DNA of 52,425 nucleotides, taken from a virus. The translations under genes and the position numbers were made by a program. The notes under the pieces are model-generated. The model was not told where the DNA came from, made no database searches, and saw only the letters and a list, made by a program, of their open reading frames with translations. This document shows, in pieces, positions 32,898 through 41,740 of the stretch. The stretch lies in the IMG/VR virus record IMGVR_UViG_3300012927_000008, positions 1 through 52,425 of that record. One strand, 5' to 3'. The stretch's first letter is position 1, and each line of letters starts with the position of its first letter.

Positions 32898-33164
32898 GTG
32901 ACCAAGGAAGAAATCGAAGCCGGCAAAACTCCTGCTGGCGGATATACCCGCAAGCAGCTCGAAGCATGGGGCGTGGCATGGCCAGCTCAAAAGGGTTGGC
33001 GGAAAGCCCTGCTGCGTGGCGAGCCATCAGACTTGGAAAAAGCCGTCGTGGCGTTGCGAACGATTGAAGATGTCATCTTCGCGAAAGGTGCGCCGCTTGG
33101 ATCGGCTGAATATTTCGCGATCAGGAAAGCATGCGCAGATATTCTGAACGTGGCCGGCCGCTAA
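32898..33164 (+). CDS. hypothetical phage protein, 88 aa
   Basis: GTG 32898 follows GAGATGGAGACC. GGYTRKQLEAWGVAWPAQKGWRKALLRG is a pattern frequent in small phage proteins of unknown function. It is the last gene of the rightward island and meets the leftward gene at 33165 tail to tail with no gap. Confidence 0.7.
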   Translation: MTKEEIEAGKTPAGGYTRKQLEAWGVAWPAQKGWRKALLRGEPSDLEKAVVALRTIEDVIFAKGAPLGSAEYFAIRKACADILNVAGR

Positions 33165-33422
33165 TTAATCCACCTCATCCCAATTCCCCGTCGCAACCGC
33201 ATCAGACCGCGCATAGAAAGCATCAGCGGCACGAAATATCCGCTCTAGCGGATGCTCCATCTGGTTGATGGGGGACGGCCCTGTGGCGAAGAGTTCGGCA
33301 TCGCCTCGGGCTTTGGCGTATGCGATGGCGGCCGCTTGCTTCGGATCTTTGCCGGCATTCACTTCGGTCGCGACGTTGCGTGAAAAGCCGGCCGATCCGA
33401 CTGGGGCTTTCTCAAGTGGCAT
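33165..33422 (-). CDS. hypothetical protein, 85 aa
   Basis: ATG 33422 starts MPLEKAPVGSAGFSRNVATEVNAGKDPKQAAAIAYAKARGD, a short basic motif common in phage proteins near head genes. I prefer it to the longer frame, which overlaps the neighbour. It follows the gene at 33412 with an 11-base overlap. Confidence 0.65.
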   Translation of the reverse strand: MPLEKAPVGSAGFSRNVATEVNAGKDPKQAAAIAYAKARGDAELFATGPSPINQMEHPLERIFRAADAFYARSDAVATGNWDEVD

Positions 33423-33687
33423 CGACAGTCTCCCATTTTGGAAAGTGCAGGCTGGCATGCTCACTCAACCAGTCACCAGCATCGGCAAAACTTGGCGTGT
33501 CCATATTATATTGGGATGCAGGCCAAAAACACGTTTCCGCCAAAATGCCATTTATTTCATCGCCAAGCCAAACGTGAAAACCACTGTCCCAGAAAGATGA
33601 GCATCCGCAGTTGATTTCTGCGAGATAAAGAGAGGTCATCACTTCATGGAGAGATCGGCCTGATTTGACATGGCCTTCAAGCGGCAT
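33412..33687 (-). CDS. hypothetical protein, 91 aa
   Basis: ATG 33687 overlaps the end of the upstream gene. The product has GRSLHEVMTSLYLAEINCG and GFHVWLGDEINGILAE, an alpha/beta domain. It is probably a small accessory of the head operon; no family was recognised. Confidence 0.6.
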   Translation of the reverse strand: MPLEGHVKSGRSLHEVMTSLYLAEINCGCSSFWDSGFHVWLGDEINGILAETCFWPASQYNMDTPSFADAGDWLSEHASLHFPKWETVDAT

Positions 33688-33925
33688 GTTCGACCTCGCC
33701 AATCAGTTTGGAAGTGATTTTGATCAGCACGGCATTATCGCGCTCGGGAGATACTAGCCGCTCAAAATGATATGCAGCCGCCTCAAATTCGATGGCTATC
33801 AGTACACCATTATCGAAGATCGGGTTGCATATAAGCTGGCTGCGAAATCCACCCTCGCGCGTATCCGTAACACCAGGAGAGGCAGTGGGAATGGCGCCAC
33901 GGATTTCGATCATGTGCTTAGGCAT
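33677..33925 (-). CDS. hypothetical protein, 82 aa
   Basis: The ATG overlaps the head morphogenesis stop by eight bases. MPKHMIEIRGAIPTASPGVTDTREGGFRSQLICNPIF ... HFERLVSPERDNAVLIKITS is beta-rich. No family was recognised. Confidence 0.6.
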   Translation of the reverse strand: MPKHMIEIRGAIPTASPGVTDTREGGFRSQLICNPIFDNGVLIAIEFEAAAYHFERLVSPERDNAVLIKITSKLIGEVEHAA

Positions 33926-34763
33926 TTGCCATCACCTTTCGCTTCGCCTCGGCCAGCGCCTCGCGGCCCTTCTCTGTCAGGCATTCGGGCGGGATCGATC
34001 TCAAGCTCATCTTCCAGACCCAATGGCATTTACAGAAGGGGAGAACGCTCGGCTGAACCACGTCTTCCGTATATCCCGCTGGACCCGGTTTCACCAGTCC
34101 GGCTTCATGAGCCCAGCTCGCCTTCAGAATGAAGAATTTACCATCGAGCGCGTTGTGATCAGGCCGCCCATTATAGCCAGCTTGGAATTTATGCGACTGC
34201 CAAGTTGCCCCGATCGCGCCGCCATTCGTGGCCACGGTAGTATTGATCGATTCGAATAATTTGGCCGATTGATCGATAATTACCCTCCGGGCCTCGAATG
34301 GTTGGGAGGCCAGTGCCTTCCGGATCTGCGTCTTCTCCGCCACCCGATCGACGGTTTCGCTGCCGCCCGCAGGGACCGATGTGGCCCATCCCTTGAACCG
34401 CTGTTCAGTCTTGCGGATCGATTCCTCGCGGTGGAGCGTGATCAAATCGATCGATGCAGCAATCCGCCGCCCCAACTCCGCATGAAGCTCCGGCCGCATC
34501 CGCTGCATCGTATAGGCGCTAACCCCCGGCACATGTCTGAGGACGCCGGCCTGATCCACCTGGCGGCGGAAGATGCTCGCCAGGGCATCGCGCACTGCGG
34601 CATCGATCTCGGCTTGTGATCGCATCGAGCGCTCGGCGGCTCGGCGGAGTTGTTCGGACCAATAATCAACGCGGGCCTGATCATCATAGCCATGCGCGGC
34701 TATGTCATTCACCGCCGCAGTGACGGTTTCATAATAGGTCAGCGAGCCATCAGGGTTGGGCAT
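33918..34763 (-). CDS. head morphogenesis protein (SPP1 gp7-like)
   Basis: A 281-residue product downstream of the portal. The C-terminal part has ATWQSHKFQAGYNGRPDHNALDGKFF, then a paired CKCHW near the end. This is the Phage_Mu_F/SPP1 gp7 pattern (W...D..VR..H..LDG, then C.C.W). The N-terminal half is helical. Such proteins are minor head components acting in DNA packaging and ejection. Confidence 0.8.
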   Translation of the reverse strand: MPNPDGSLTYYETVTAAVNDIAAHGYDDQARVDYWSEQLRRAAERSMRSQAEIDAAVRDALASIFRRQVDQAGVLRHVPGVSAYTMQRMRPELHAELGRRIAASIDLITLHREESIRKTEQRFKGWATSVPAGGSETVDRVAEKTQIRKALASQPFEARRVIIDQSAKLFESINTTVATNGGAIGATWQSHKFQAGYNGRPDHNALDGKFFILKASWAHEAGLVKPGPAGYTEDVVQPSVLPFCKCHWVWKMSLRSIPPECLTEKGREALAEAKRKVMANA

Positions 34764-34769
34764 AATGTC

Positions 34770-35159
34770 TCATTCGCTAGATTCTATCATTATTCCAGCA
34801 ATGTCCCGAGCCCGCAAAACAGTTCCCATTTCACGCTCAATCTTTCGGGCGAATGCAGCAGGGGAGCGAACCAATCCATGTCTTTCGGCAATTTCACTTT
34901 CCAGATCATCAGCCAATTCTGCAACGAGGGACTTGAGAGTTCCGACCTCATTAACAGCAAGTTGCCGTTCCGATTCCGCCTTTTGGTAGTCAAGGTAAAT
35001 TTCTTCGAGTTTGCGAGGATAGTTATATCTCTCTTCAATTACCTCGCGAAGAGCATCGATAACATCATGTGCGGCCGCATCTGGCGAGACTGATATCCGC
35101 TCGATCAAGTCTTCGATATTCTTCGCTTTCGATATGGTGTCCGCCATAGGATGGGTCAT
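34770..35159 (-). CDS. coiled-coil protein of the head operon
   Basis: A 129-residue product. Residues 45-95 (YPRKLEEIYLDYQKAESERQLAVNEVGTLKSLVAELADDLESEIAE) form a clear coiled coil. It ends seven bases before the head morphogenesis gene. Unknown role; a more A+T-rich codon choice than its neighbours is seen. Confidence 0.65.
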   Translation of the reverse strand: MTHPMADTISKAKNIEDLIERISVSPDAAAHDVIDALREVIEERYNYPRKLEEIYLDYQKAESERQLAVNEVGTLKSLVAELADDLESEIAERHGLVRSPAAFARKIEREMGTVLRARDIAGIMIESSE

Positions 35160-35177
35160 AGCACTTCTCCTTCAAAA

Positions 35178-35405
35178 TCAGCCACCGGCCCGCTCCAACG
35201 CCTGTTGCGTCCGGCAGGCGCTCACGAACGCATCCATGCCGGCCTCCAAGCTCGTCACCACGGCCAGATACTGATGCGCCACATGCTCCCACTCATAGGC
35301 CTGCGCGGCGACCAAGAACCCCCGATAGGTCGAGCAATGGAGGCTGAGCGCGTTCTGCATCCGCGAGAGATCAGACTGCATACCGAGAAAGGAGGGTTCC
35401 GCCAC
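35178..35405 (-). CDS. hypothetical small helical protein, 75 aa
   Basis: It is encoded directly after the portal stop. MAEPSFLGMQSDLSRMQNAL ... AAQAYEWEHVAHQYLAVVTSLEAGMDAFVSACR is all-helical. No family was recognised; it is a likely accessory of the head operon. Confidence 0.62.
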   Translation of the reverse strand: MAEPSFLGMQSDLSRMQNALSLHCSTYRGFLVAAQAYEWEHVAHQYLAVVTSLEAGMDAFVSACRTQQALERAGG

Positions 35406-36959
35406 CTAGATGGCCCCACCGTCGCCCACGGCCTGCCCACGGACGAGCCTGAGCCCATCCATGGCCTTTCTGCGAACTTCATCATCAACGCCATCTAGGA
35501 TTTCTTTTGTCACTTTGAATCTCTTTGGAGCAGAGTCACTAGCGCTTTCTGGTTTTGGTTCAGAAGGGGCCTGCAATGGAACTGGCGGTTCGTAATTTTC
35601 TATCTCGTCAACGTCCAATAGGAGAGGAGACGTGAAAAGCCGCTTTTTCTCATTGATACACAGGCACATCCAATCAATTACCTTGGCCTTCTCGCTAGGC
35701 GGAAGTGCGGGAAGCAAAACCTCCACGACAGCAATGATGGCCTTGAGAACAACATCCTCTGCCTTAGCCTTCTCACTGTCAGGCTCATCAAGGAGATTGG
35801 GCCATGTCGCAGTGAAACTGTTACGCCATTCGTTGAAGGCGGCAGCGTAGGAGACGCCCACATACTCATCCGGGTATCGGCTCTGGACCGTGGCGTAAAA
35901 GTCTTCATTCCAGGCCCTGTATTGTACGATCTGGTCCATAAAGGTGTAGAGAGGATCAAGCCAGGAGCGGATGGATTCGATGAATTGCGCGACCGCTTTG
36001 GCATCTTCGGTTCCTTCGCCAAAGCCTTCCGCATAGGTTTCCGCCAGCACGATCTTGGCCGGGGTGCCGCAGGCTGCAGCCTCGTTCTCGATGATGTTCT
36101 TGCGCGCTAGCTCGTAGGGGCCTTCGAGGTTCTGCATGTTGAGGCTCTCTATGTCCTCATCCACCCCGATGTTGATGACATTGCCGACCTGAGCCTCTTT
36201 GACGATCTCGCGTTTCTTGCCTAGCATTCGCGACATGATGCCATCGACGGCGGACGACTGCATCTGCATCTTGGCCACCAGAACCCCGGCCTTGAGCGCG
36301 ATCATCATATCAGTCGCCATCGTCATGACGAAGGATTTCAACGGCATGAGGCCGCGCTGATAGACCGAACGGCCCACAAAACCGAATCCCGAACTCTGGT
36401 ACGCGATGTAGATCGGCGCTTCGTTCATCAGCACACAGACGCGCGAGCGATGATAGGACTGTCCGTTCACACTCACACCCGTCGGCTTCTGGTAGTCCAG
36501 CGCATTTGGATCCTGGCTAAGGACCAGCGAGCCAGCGGTGTTAAGTGGATCCCAGACATTGAAGGAAACCGTTGCCTTGTCGAGCTTTTTGAAATCCAAT
36601 TCGATTGCTGAGTTATCATCCTTCACGACCGCACCAAGGGTCGAGACGCCATAGACCCGCGCCAGTCTGCCGGTATTGAAGATATTGAGGTCCGCGTGGA
36701 CGTTCTTCCACTCGGTCAGGAACGCCTCGACCAGCATCTCCCCATCGTCCGGCGCCTTCGGGATTGTGATCTTGCGCGGCTTATGCTGCGCCATGGAAAT
36801 GGGGAAGTCCGTCAACTTTGCCCCATGCGGATGATTCAGATAAATTTCGCGGCAAAGTTCATAGCCGGGCTGCGCGCCGGGTTGGATGCTATCCGCCATC
36901 AGGAGTGTCTGGAGCGCGGTTCCCAGGTACTCGAAGCCATTGATAGTATTCTGTGCCAT
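35406..36959 (-). CDS. portal protein (DUF1073 family)
   Basis: A 517-residue product between the terminase and head morphogenesis genes. REIYLNHPHGAKLTDFPISMA, SVYQRGLMPLKSFVMTMATDMMIALKAGVL, and IIENEAAACGTPAKIVLAETYAEGFGEGTEDAKAVAQFIESIRSWLDPLY are the DUF1073 portal signature. It forms the 12-fold ring at the packaging vertex. The same DUF is sometimes labelled Acb1-like in databases, but position makes portal the right reading. Confidence 0.87.
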   Translation of the reverse strand: MAQNTINGFEYLGTALQTLLMADSIQPGAQPGYELCREIYLNHPHGAKLTDFPISMAQHKPRKITIPKAPDDGEMLVEAFLTEWKNVHADLNIFNTGRLARVYGVSTLGAVVKDDNSAIELDFKKLDKATVSFNVWDPLNTAGSLVLSQDPNALDYQKPTGVSVNGQSYHRSRVCVLMNEAPIYIAYQSSGFGFVGRSVYQRGLMPLKSFVMTMATDMMIALKAGVLVAKMQMQSSAVDGIMSRMLGKKREIVKEAQVGNVINIGVDEDIESLNMQNLEGPYELARKNIIENEAAACGTPAKIVLAETYAEGFGEGTEDAKAVAQFIESIRSWLDPLYTFMDQIVQYRAWNEDFYATVQSRYPDEYVGVSYAAAFNEWRNSFTATWPNLLDEPDSEKAKAEDVVLKAIIAVVEVLLPALPPSEKAKVIDWMCLCINEKKRLFTSPLLLDVDEIENYEPPVPLQAPSEPKPESASDSAPKRFKVTKEILDGVDDEVRRKAMDGLRLVRGQAVGDGGAI

Positions 36960-37255
36960 GTGCGTCCCGCCTGTTTGGGAGGCACCTTACTAGATGCGGG
37001 GGGGATGGGGTAGGGGCTAGGTGAAGGGTCAAAGAGATCGAAGAAATTCTTTTGCGCTAGCCCTACGGCTAATTTCCTTTCGGCCATACGACGAAACCGC
37101 CAAGGGATGCGACCCCCTCGACGGCTTCTGGATTCGGACCTTTCCCCTAACCGGTCGGGCTGAGGAAGACCATGTCGTTAGACTCAGAGAGAGTATTCCT
37201 GATCGGCTGAATGTCAAGGGTTTGGGAGTTAGACCGCTAGCGCAGCGATTCCATA
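36960..37255 (-). other. 296-base non-coding leader between terminase and portal
   Basis: No coding frame or tRNA fold was found. On the leftward strand a TTGACA (near 37212-37217) is followed after 16 bases by TACTCT, a weak candidate promoter for the portal and head genes. Short repeats of GTCTAAC and GCTAGCG occur. Nothing else was recognised. Confidence 0.4.
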
Positions 37256-38647
37256 CTAGAAACCGTGTGACCCTCCAAGGGCCAAGGCGGCTCCATAGAC
37301 AAATCCGTCCAAAAGGTCGTCTGCCCGTCGTGCAGCGTCCTTGTCGCCAATTCGATAGCCGGTCACCTGTCCAATAAGATGGTTTCGTGATGTTCCCTTG
37401 TAGATCATCGTCTTATCAAATGCGTATTGGCTTATCTTTATCTTACCCTGGAAATGATGGCTTGATACGGCAATAGCCCTTTCGTCTTTTCCAATTGCCG
37501 TAAATGCCGCATCAATGGCATGCATTTGCCACTCGTGCCTTTTGCCATGCTGAATTAATGTTTGGCCGCTGGCGCGGTCCTCCACGAAAATTCCAACCGA
37601 TCCCTCGCGCGCGCCACACATGCGGGACAATTCCTCAAGTCGCGGATATACAACGCCAGGCACCCACGTATTGAGAAGGTCTGACTCTATCTGGATAATT
37701 TCCCAATCTAGAATAACTAAAGGAGTTCCAAAGAACTGATTTCTCGCGAAGTAAATTACCGCTGTGCCGTCATTTGCAGTACCTGTCTTCACTGCGCTAT
37801 CAATTACCGCGAATACACGGTCGCATTTATCGGGATATGGAACGGGCTTATTGTTATCATCCAGCCATTTATCTATGGCAAAAAAGGCAACACCACTCCA
37901 GTCAATGAAATCTGCACCATATTCTTGTGCGTATACAAGGGGAGGCGTCTTTTTTCTTAGGTCATCGAAATATAGCTGGCGATCCAATTCATGCTGCTGA
38001 TTGGTCCGCTCGGAATAGCGTCCAGGCACGAGCGGATTATTCCAGCTTGGCTCATGGACCTCGATGAATTTATGTTCCGGCTGGTTGCAAACCTGCCAAA
38101 GGAAATTATCCGGATCTATACCATTTGTATTGCTAGCCGCGACACAGCTTCCGCGCAGATCCAGCAGCGTCGGATAAATGGCCTTATCCCAGATATCCAT
38201 CATGTTGGGCTTGGTGAAGGCCACCTCATCCAGCAGAACGCGCTTATATTTCCGCGATCGGCCAGCATGCTCGTCTTCGAGCGTCCAGAAATCAATACGG
38301 CCACCCGTGTTGAGCCGGATCACACCATCCGTCTTATTGGCACCGCCTCTTGTTGGAATAACTGGCGCCAAAGTAACGCTAAGCTCTTGATACACCTCTA
38401 TCATTCTCTTGTAATCGGGGGCAAAGATGCCACAAGGAAACCCCTTTAGGGCACCATCTCCGATCCATGTTTGACCATAGGCCGTTTTCCCCCACCGTCG
38501 ACCGCACCTAATGGCCTTTAGGCGGCCACCCGCATTCTGCGCAAAGGCTGAGTTGAGAGCTAGTTGCCGCTCAGATGGCTCCGTAGCCCAAAAGGCCCGT
38601 ACCTGTCCCGGATGCAAAGTCGGCAGCTTGACCCGGACCTCACTCAT
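37256..38647 (-). CDS. terminase large subunit
   Basis: A 463-residue product; ATG 38647 lies within the end of the small upstream gene, and MSEVRVKLPTLHPGQVRAFW is a normal terminase start. AIRCGRRWGKTAYGQTW is the Walker A region, RKYKRVLLDEVAFTKPN the Walker B (LLDE), and VFAVIDSAVKTGTANDGTAVIYF with later IFVEDRASG the RNase H-like nuclease motifs. It drives DNA packaging and cuts concatemers. Confidence 0.9.
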   Translation of the reverse strand: MSEVRVKLPTLHPGQVRAFWATEPSERQLALNSAFAQNAGGRLKAIRCGRRWGKTAYGQTWIGDGALKGFPCGIFAPDYKRMIEVYQELSVTLAPVIPTRGGANKTDGVIRLNTGGRIDFWTLEDEHAGRSRKYKRVLLDEVAFTKPNMMDIWDKAIYPTLLDLRGSCVAASNTNGIDPDNFLWQVCNQPEHKFIEVHEPSWNNPLVPGRYSERTNQQHELDRQLYFDDLRKKTPPLVYAQEYGADFIDWSGVAFFAIDKWLDDNNKPVPYPDKCDRVFAVIDSAVKTGTANDGTAVIYFARNQFFGTPLVILDWEIIQIESDLLNTWVPGVVYPRLEELSRMCGAREGSVGIFVEDRASGQTLIQHGKRHEWQMHAIDAAFTAIGKDERAIAVSSHHFQGKIKISQYAFDKTMIYKGTSRNHLIGQVTGYRIGDKDAARRADDLLDGFVYGAALALGGSHGF

Positions 38648-38819
38648 AACCCCACCGAAACCCACAGATCAGACCACCATTCCAGCAAGCCCACCTCACG
38701 TCGCCCTCAGTCGCCAGCGGAAACCCATTGCCCCGCAGCCACCGCACCGCGTCCGCAAGCGTGTCGAAGGCCATCTCCATATCCAAGCCGGCCGCAACCG
38801 GCCGCACGCCCTCAGCCAT
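38640..38819 (-). CDS. hypothetical small protein, 59 aa
   Basis: ATG 38819 overlaps the end of the upstream gene and the stop at 38640 overlaps the terminase start. The product MAEGVRPVAAGLDMEMAFDT ... WACWNGGLICGFRWGYE is compact and Trp-rich. Tight packing on both sides supports it. No family was recognised. Confidence 0.6.
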   Translation of the reverse strand: MAEGVRPVAAGLDMEMAFDTLADAVRWLRGNGFPLATEGDVRWACWNGGLICGFRWGYE

Positions 38820-39252
38820 GCTTGCTCGCGCGATCCGGAGCGCCCTGCTGGGCCGGTGGTGCCATGATCACCGTGGGATTGTCCTGCGGTAGATGGATGA
38901 GCCCACTGGCGCGTGCGAGCAGATACAGGACCGTCATCAACACTCCGATCGCCGGCCACCACGTGATGACGGCCCGGCGCATCCTCGAACCACCATCGCG
39001 CCGATCCTTGTCCTGCTCCAGTATGTCGATGCGTTTGTCCTGGCTTTCCATAATGAGTTGCAGCCGCGCCACATCCTCGTTGACGCGGTTGCTCTCGATG
39101 CGGGCGAGGCGCTCCAGCATCGTGATCTGGGTCTGCTGGACCCCTCGGACGGTTTCGGTAAGCGACTGAATGCTTTGGGCGAGCTGCTTAATGATCTCGA
39201 ACTGGAATCGTAAATCCCCCTCAGAACCACCCGTAAAAGCCTCAGGCATCAT
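38812..39252 (-). CDS. coiled-coil membrane protein (XhlA-like)
   Basis: A 146-residue product. Residues 15-85 form a coiled coil (IIKQLAQSIQSLTETVRGVQQTQITMLERLARIE ...), followed by a basic DRRDGGSRMRR. One transmembrane helix follows (AVITWWPAIGVLMTVLYLLA), with a short periplasmic or cytoplasmic tail. This is the layout of XhlA-type accessory proteins of phage lysis systems, though it lies in the packaging region here. Role uncertain. Confidence 0.65.
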   Translation of the reverse strand: MMPEAFTGGSEGDLRFQFEIIKQLAQSIQSLTETVRGVQQTQITMLERLARIESNRVNEDVARLQLIMESQDKRIDILEQDKDRRDGGSRMRRAVITWWPAIGVLMTVLYLLARASGLIHLPQDNPTVIMAPPAQQGAPDRASKHG

Positions 39253-39307
39253 GCCACATTTCCTTTGGGTGCGCAGTCTCGGAAGATGCGAGCGAAGCGG
39301 AGGAAGA

Positions 39308-41740
39308 TCATGGCGTGCCTCCTCCCACGGTATTGCTTGTTCCGCTGTTATTCACATTCGTGGCTGTGTTGACGTAGGCGTTGCTCTGTACATTGGCGAG
39401 TTGAGATCCAGATTGCAGAAAGACCGCCGTATTGAATCCGCTGAAGGTGTTGCCGGTGATGGTGCCCGCATCCAGACTGTAGGTGCCGATCGATATGCCC
39501 GTTGACGGCGTGCCTGAGAATTGAATGAAGGCGTTACCCATAATCGCGTATTGAACGCCTGGGATATCGACCGATGCAGTGGCAGTGCCTGAGGTATAGA
39601 AGGTATTTCCAGCGAGCGTCACGCCGTCGATAGGTGCCTGAAGAAAGATATTTCGCGTGCCGCTGTTGAATTGACTTGCACTGATGGCGAGCTGATCATT
39701 GCCGACATTGGCCGATGGTTGGGATATTGCCGTGCCGTTTCCGACAAAATTTGATGCGGAGATTTGGATCCCCTGCGCATAAGTCCCATACAATATACCG
39801 ATGCCACAGTCATTGAACTGGCTGGCAACAAGATTGAACTGCACTGGCAACAGAATCGATGAGCCCGCTATCTGCAGACATGTTCCCGCACTGCCATAAG
39901 CGGCACCATCAGTGCTGCCGATTACGGCAACATTCTGAAAATTGACATTCGAGGCTCCGAAGATGCTGATGCCTATTCCGAAACGAAAGGCGGAATTGTA
40001 GCCGTCGTTGCCACGCACCGTCACACCGCTAATGTCATTCTGCGCCGGATTAGATCCACAAGTGCCGGATTGCGCGACATTGATTCCAACCGTCGTGGTG
40101 CTTTTGTTCCCAGCCAGGATCGAGAAATCCCTTAGGTGGAAACTTTGGGTGCAGTCATTGAGAAAGATATTGAGCCCATTGATCGCCGACGCCATCTTGA
40201 CGCGTGTAAGATCAGCGCCATCGCCCACGACCATCAGGCTCGCAGCGACATCGGAGGATGTTCCGGCCTGTAGAGAAATCGCAGTATTGAACAGATAGGT
40301 TCCCGCTGGCATGTAAAGACAGATATTCTTGGCGCCAAAAATCGAAGCCACCAGCGCCACAGCAGAACTGTTGTCTACCGCACCTGTTCTGTCTCCGCCG
40401 AAATCCAAGAGATTATGGCAATTATAAGAACCAACGATCGCGCCGGTAGAACTTTTGTAAACGGCCAACCCTGTCGTACTATCGACATAGAACCGCTTAT
40501 AACCGGACGCGGGATTAGCGACGCTGGCCCCGCTCACCATCGGCAAATCCAGACCGCCATTCTTGATCGTGACGCCACCTGTGCCTTTTGGGGTCAGGGC
40601 CATGTCGATGTTGGTATCAGTGCCTCCCGCCGCAATCTGCGGTGCCGAACCCACTGTGCCGCCAGTGACATCGAAGCGATTGACCGCGCTAGCGACCCAA
40701 CCAACACGCATGGCTTCCAGTGTCTGCGGACCCCCGAGCGACACAAACTTACCATAAGCGGCAAGTTCCATGACGTCCTGATATTCCGATGAGAGATAGA
40801 GTGATTTGAGGCGCCCGATACCCGATTGTTGAGCCCCAATCCGATAGCCGAATGGAGTTGAGTATGCGCTGAGATTTTCTTCATCTTGTCCGGTCGTTAA
40901 CTGGATGCGAAGCGTCGTGATCTGGTTATTAATATTGGTCGAATAGGAATAAGCTGCCGAACTGGTATCGCCCGGAGCACTTGCGAGCGTGTAGGTATCA
41001 GGATTGATATAGGTAACGCCGATGGGCACGCCATTGAGGAGTAGCTGGAATCCAGCACCGAATGCCTGCGATATGAAGGGATCACCATGAAGACGACTAA
41101 GCGTCGTGCCGGTGATCGAGGCCGTGCCGGAGCCTGTGGTAAGGGAATAACTCCAGATCTTAGTTCCAGCAGGCGGCGCAGCGCTCAGAGTTAGGCTGTT
41201 GGCATTATTGAAAGTTGAAACCGTGTAAGCGATGCCATCGAACCAGAAGAAATGACCCACCATCTGAGCGACCCATGCGGCGCCAGTTGATCGTGTGACG
41301 GTAGTTGTTCCGGTTGAGACAGCTTCTCCGCCTGTGCCATTGGCATAGATATTGAACTCGGTCGGATTGAAAGGCTTGGTTGATTGAATCGCCGTCCAGT
41401 TCGGATGTCCATCTTGGGCAAGATATGAACCATTGCCACCATCGCGTGGCCCGGCACCGCCAAGCTGGAGAACGCCGCCGCCGCCAAAAGAAACATTGCC
41501 GCCGATCGTCGAATTGGTAAATGTCTGAGCCGCCGTCCAGATATTGGGGGTAGTGAGCAGTGCGGATGCGCCAAGATCGGCGATCTGCCCAGTCGTGCAG
41601 GTGCGGGGCACGCCGCCCTGAATGCAGGTGACCTTCTCAGCCCCTGTGGCGGGTGGCGTGATGGGCGGCGGCGTCTGGGCGAACGCAGGGGCCGCGCGAG
41701 CTACTAGCAATGCCCCTGCGAGGATGAACGGAACACGCAT
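39308..41740 (-). CDS. large tail spike with signal-like N-terminus and beta-helix
   Basis: An 810-residue product. It begins MRVPFILAGALLVARAAPAFAQT, a clear Sec-type signal. Next come a fibre-like middle (AQTFTNSTIGGNVSFGGGG, TPKGTGGVTIKNGG) and, from about residue 445, DFGGDRTGAVDNSSAVALV ... YMPAGTYLFNTAISL. That is the entry of a pectate-lyase-3-like parallel beta-helix, and many Asn/Gly turn repeats follow to the end. It is probably a receptor-binding or depolymerase spike. It overlaps the upstream fibre gene stop by one base. Confidence 0.78.
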   Translation of the reverse strand: MRVPFILAGALLVARAAPAFAQTPPPITPPATGAEKVTCIQGGVPRTCTTGQIADLGASALLTTPNIWTAAQTFTNSTIGGNVSFGGGGVLQLGGAGPRDGGNGSYLAQDGHPNWTAIQSTKPFNPTEFNIYANGTGGEAVSTGTTTVTRSTGAAWVAQMVGHFFWFDGIAYTVSTFNNANSLTLSAAPPAGTKIWSYSLTTGSGTASITGTTLSRLHGDPFISQAFGAGFQLLLNGVPIGVTYINPDTYTLASAPGDTSSAAYSYSTNINNQITTLRIQLTTGQDEENLSAYSTPFGYRIGAQQSGIGRLKSLYLSSEYQDVMELAAYGKFVSLGGPQTLEAMRVGWVASAVNRFDVTGGTVGSAPQIAAGGTDTNIDMALTPKGTGGVTIKNGGLDLPMVSGASVANPASGYKRFYVDSTTGLAVYKSSTGAIVGSYNCHNLLDFGGDRTGAVDNSSAVALVASIFGAKNICLYMPAGTYLFNTAISLQAGTSSDVAASLMVVGDGADLTRVKMASAINGLNIFLNDCTQSFHLRDFSILAGNKSTTTVGINVAQSGTCGSNPAQNDISGVTVRGNDGYNSAFRFGIGISIFGASNVNFQNVAVIGSTDGAAYGSAGTCLQIAGSSILLPVQFNLVASQFNDCGIGILYGTYAQGIQISASNFVGNGTAISQPSANVGNDQLAISASQFNSGTRNIFLQAPIDGVTLAGNTFYTSGTATASVDIPGVQYAIMGNAFIQFSGTPSTGISIGTYSLDAGTITGNTFSGFNTAVFLQSGSQLANVQSNAYVNTATNVNNSGTSNTVGGGTP

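Noticed and set aside
32598-32990. 130-residue leftward frame across the non-coding stretch
   Set aside because: It opposes the real gene at 32898, has no domain character and shows Ser/Arg-rich shadow composition.
35406-36959. Anti-CBASS (Acb1-like) protein
   Set aside because: The DUF1073 family is sometimes labelled Acb1-like, but the length, sequence and position between terminase and head morphogenesis show a portal protein.
36960-37255. tRNA gene on the leftward strand
   Set aside because: GGTCCGAATCC resembles a T-arm at first sight, but no matching stems, anticodon arm or acceptor can be built around it.
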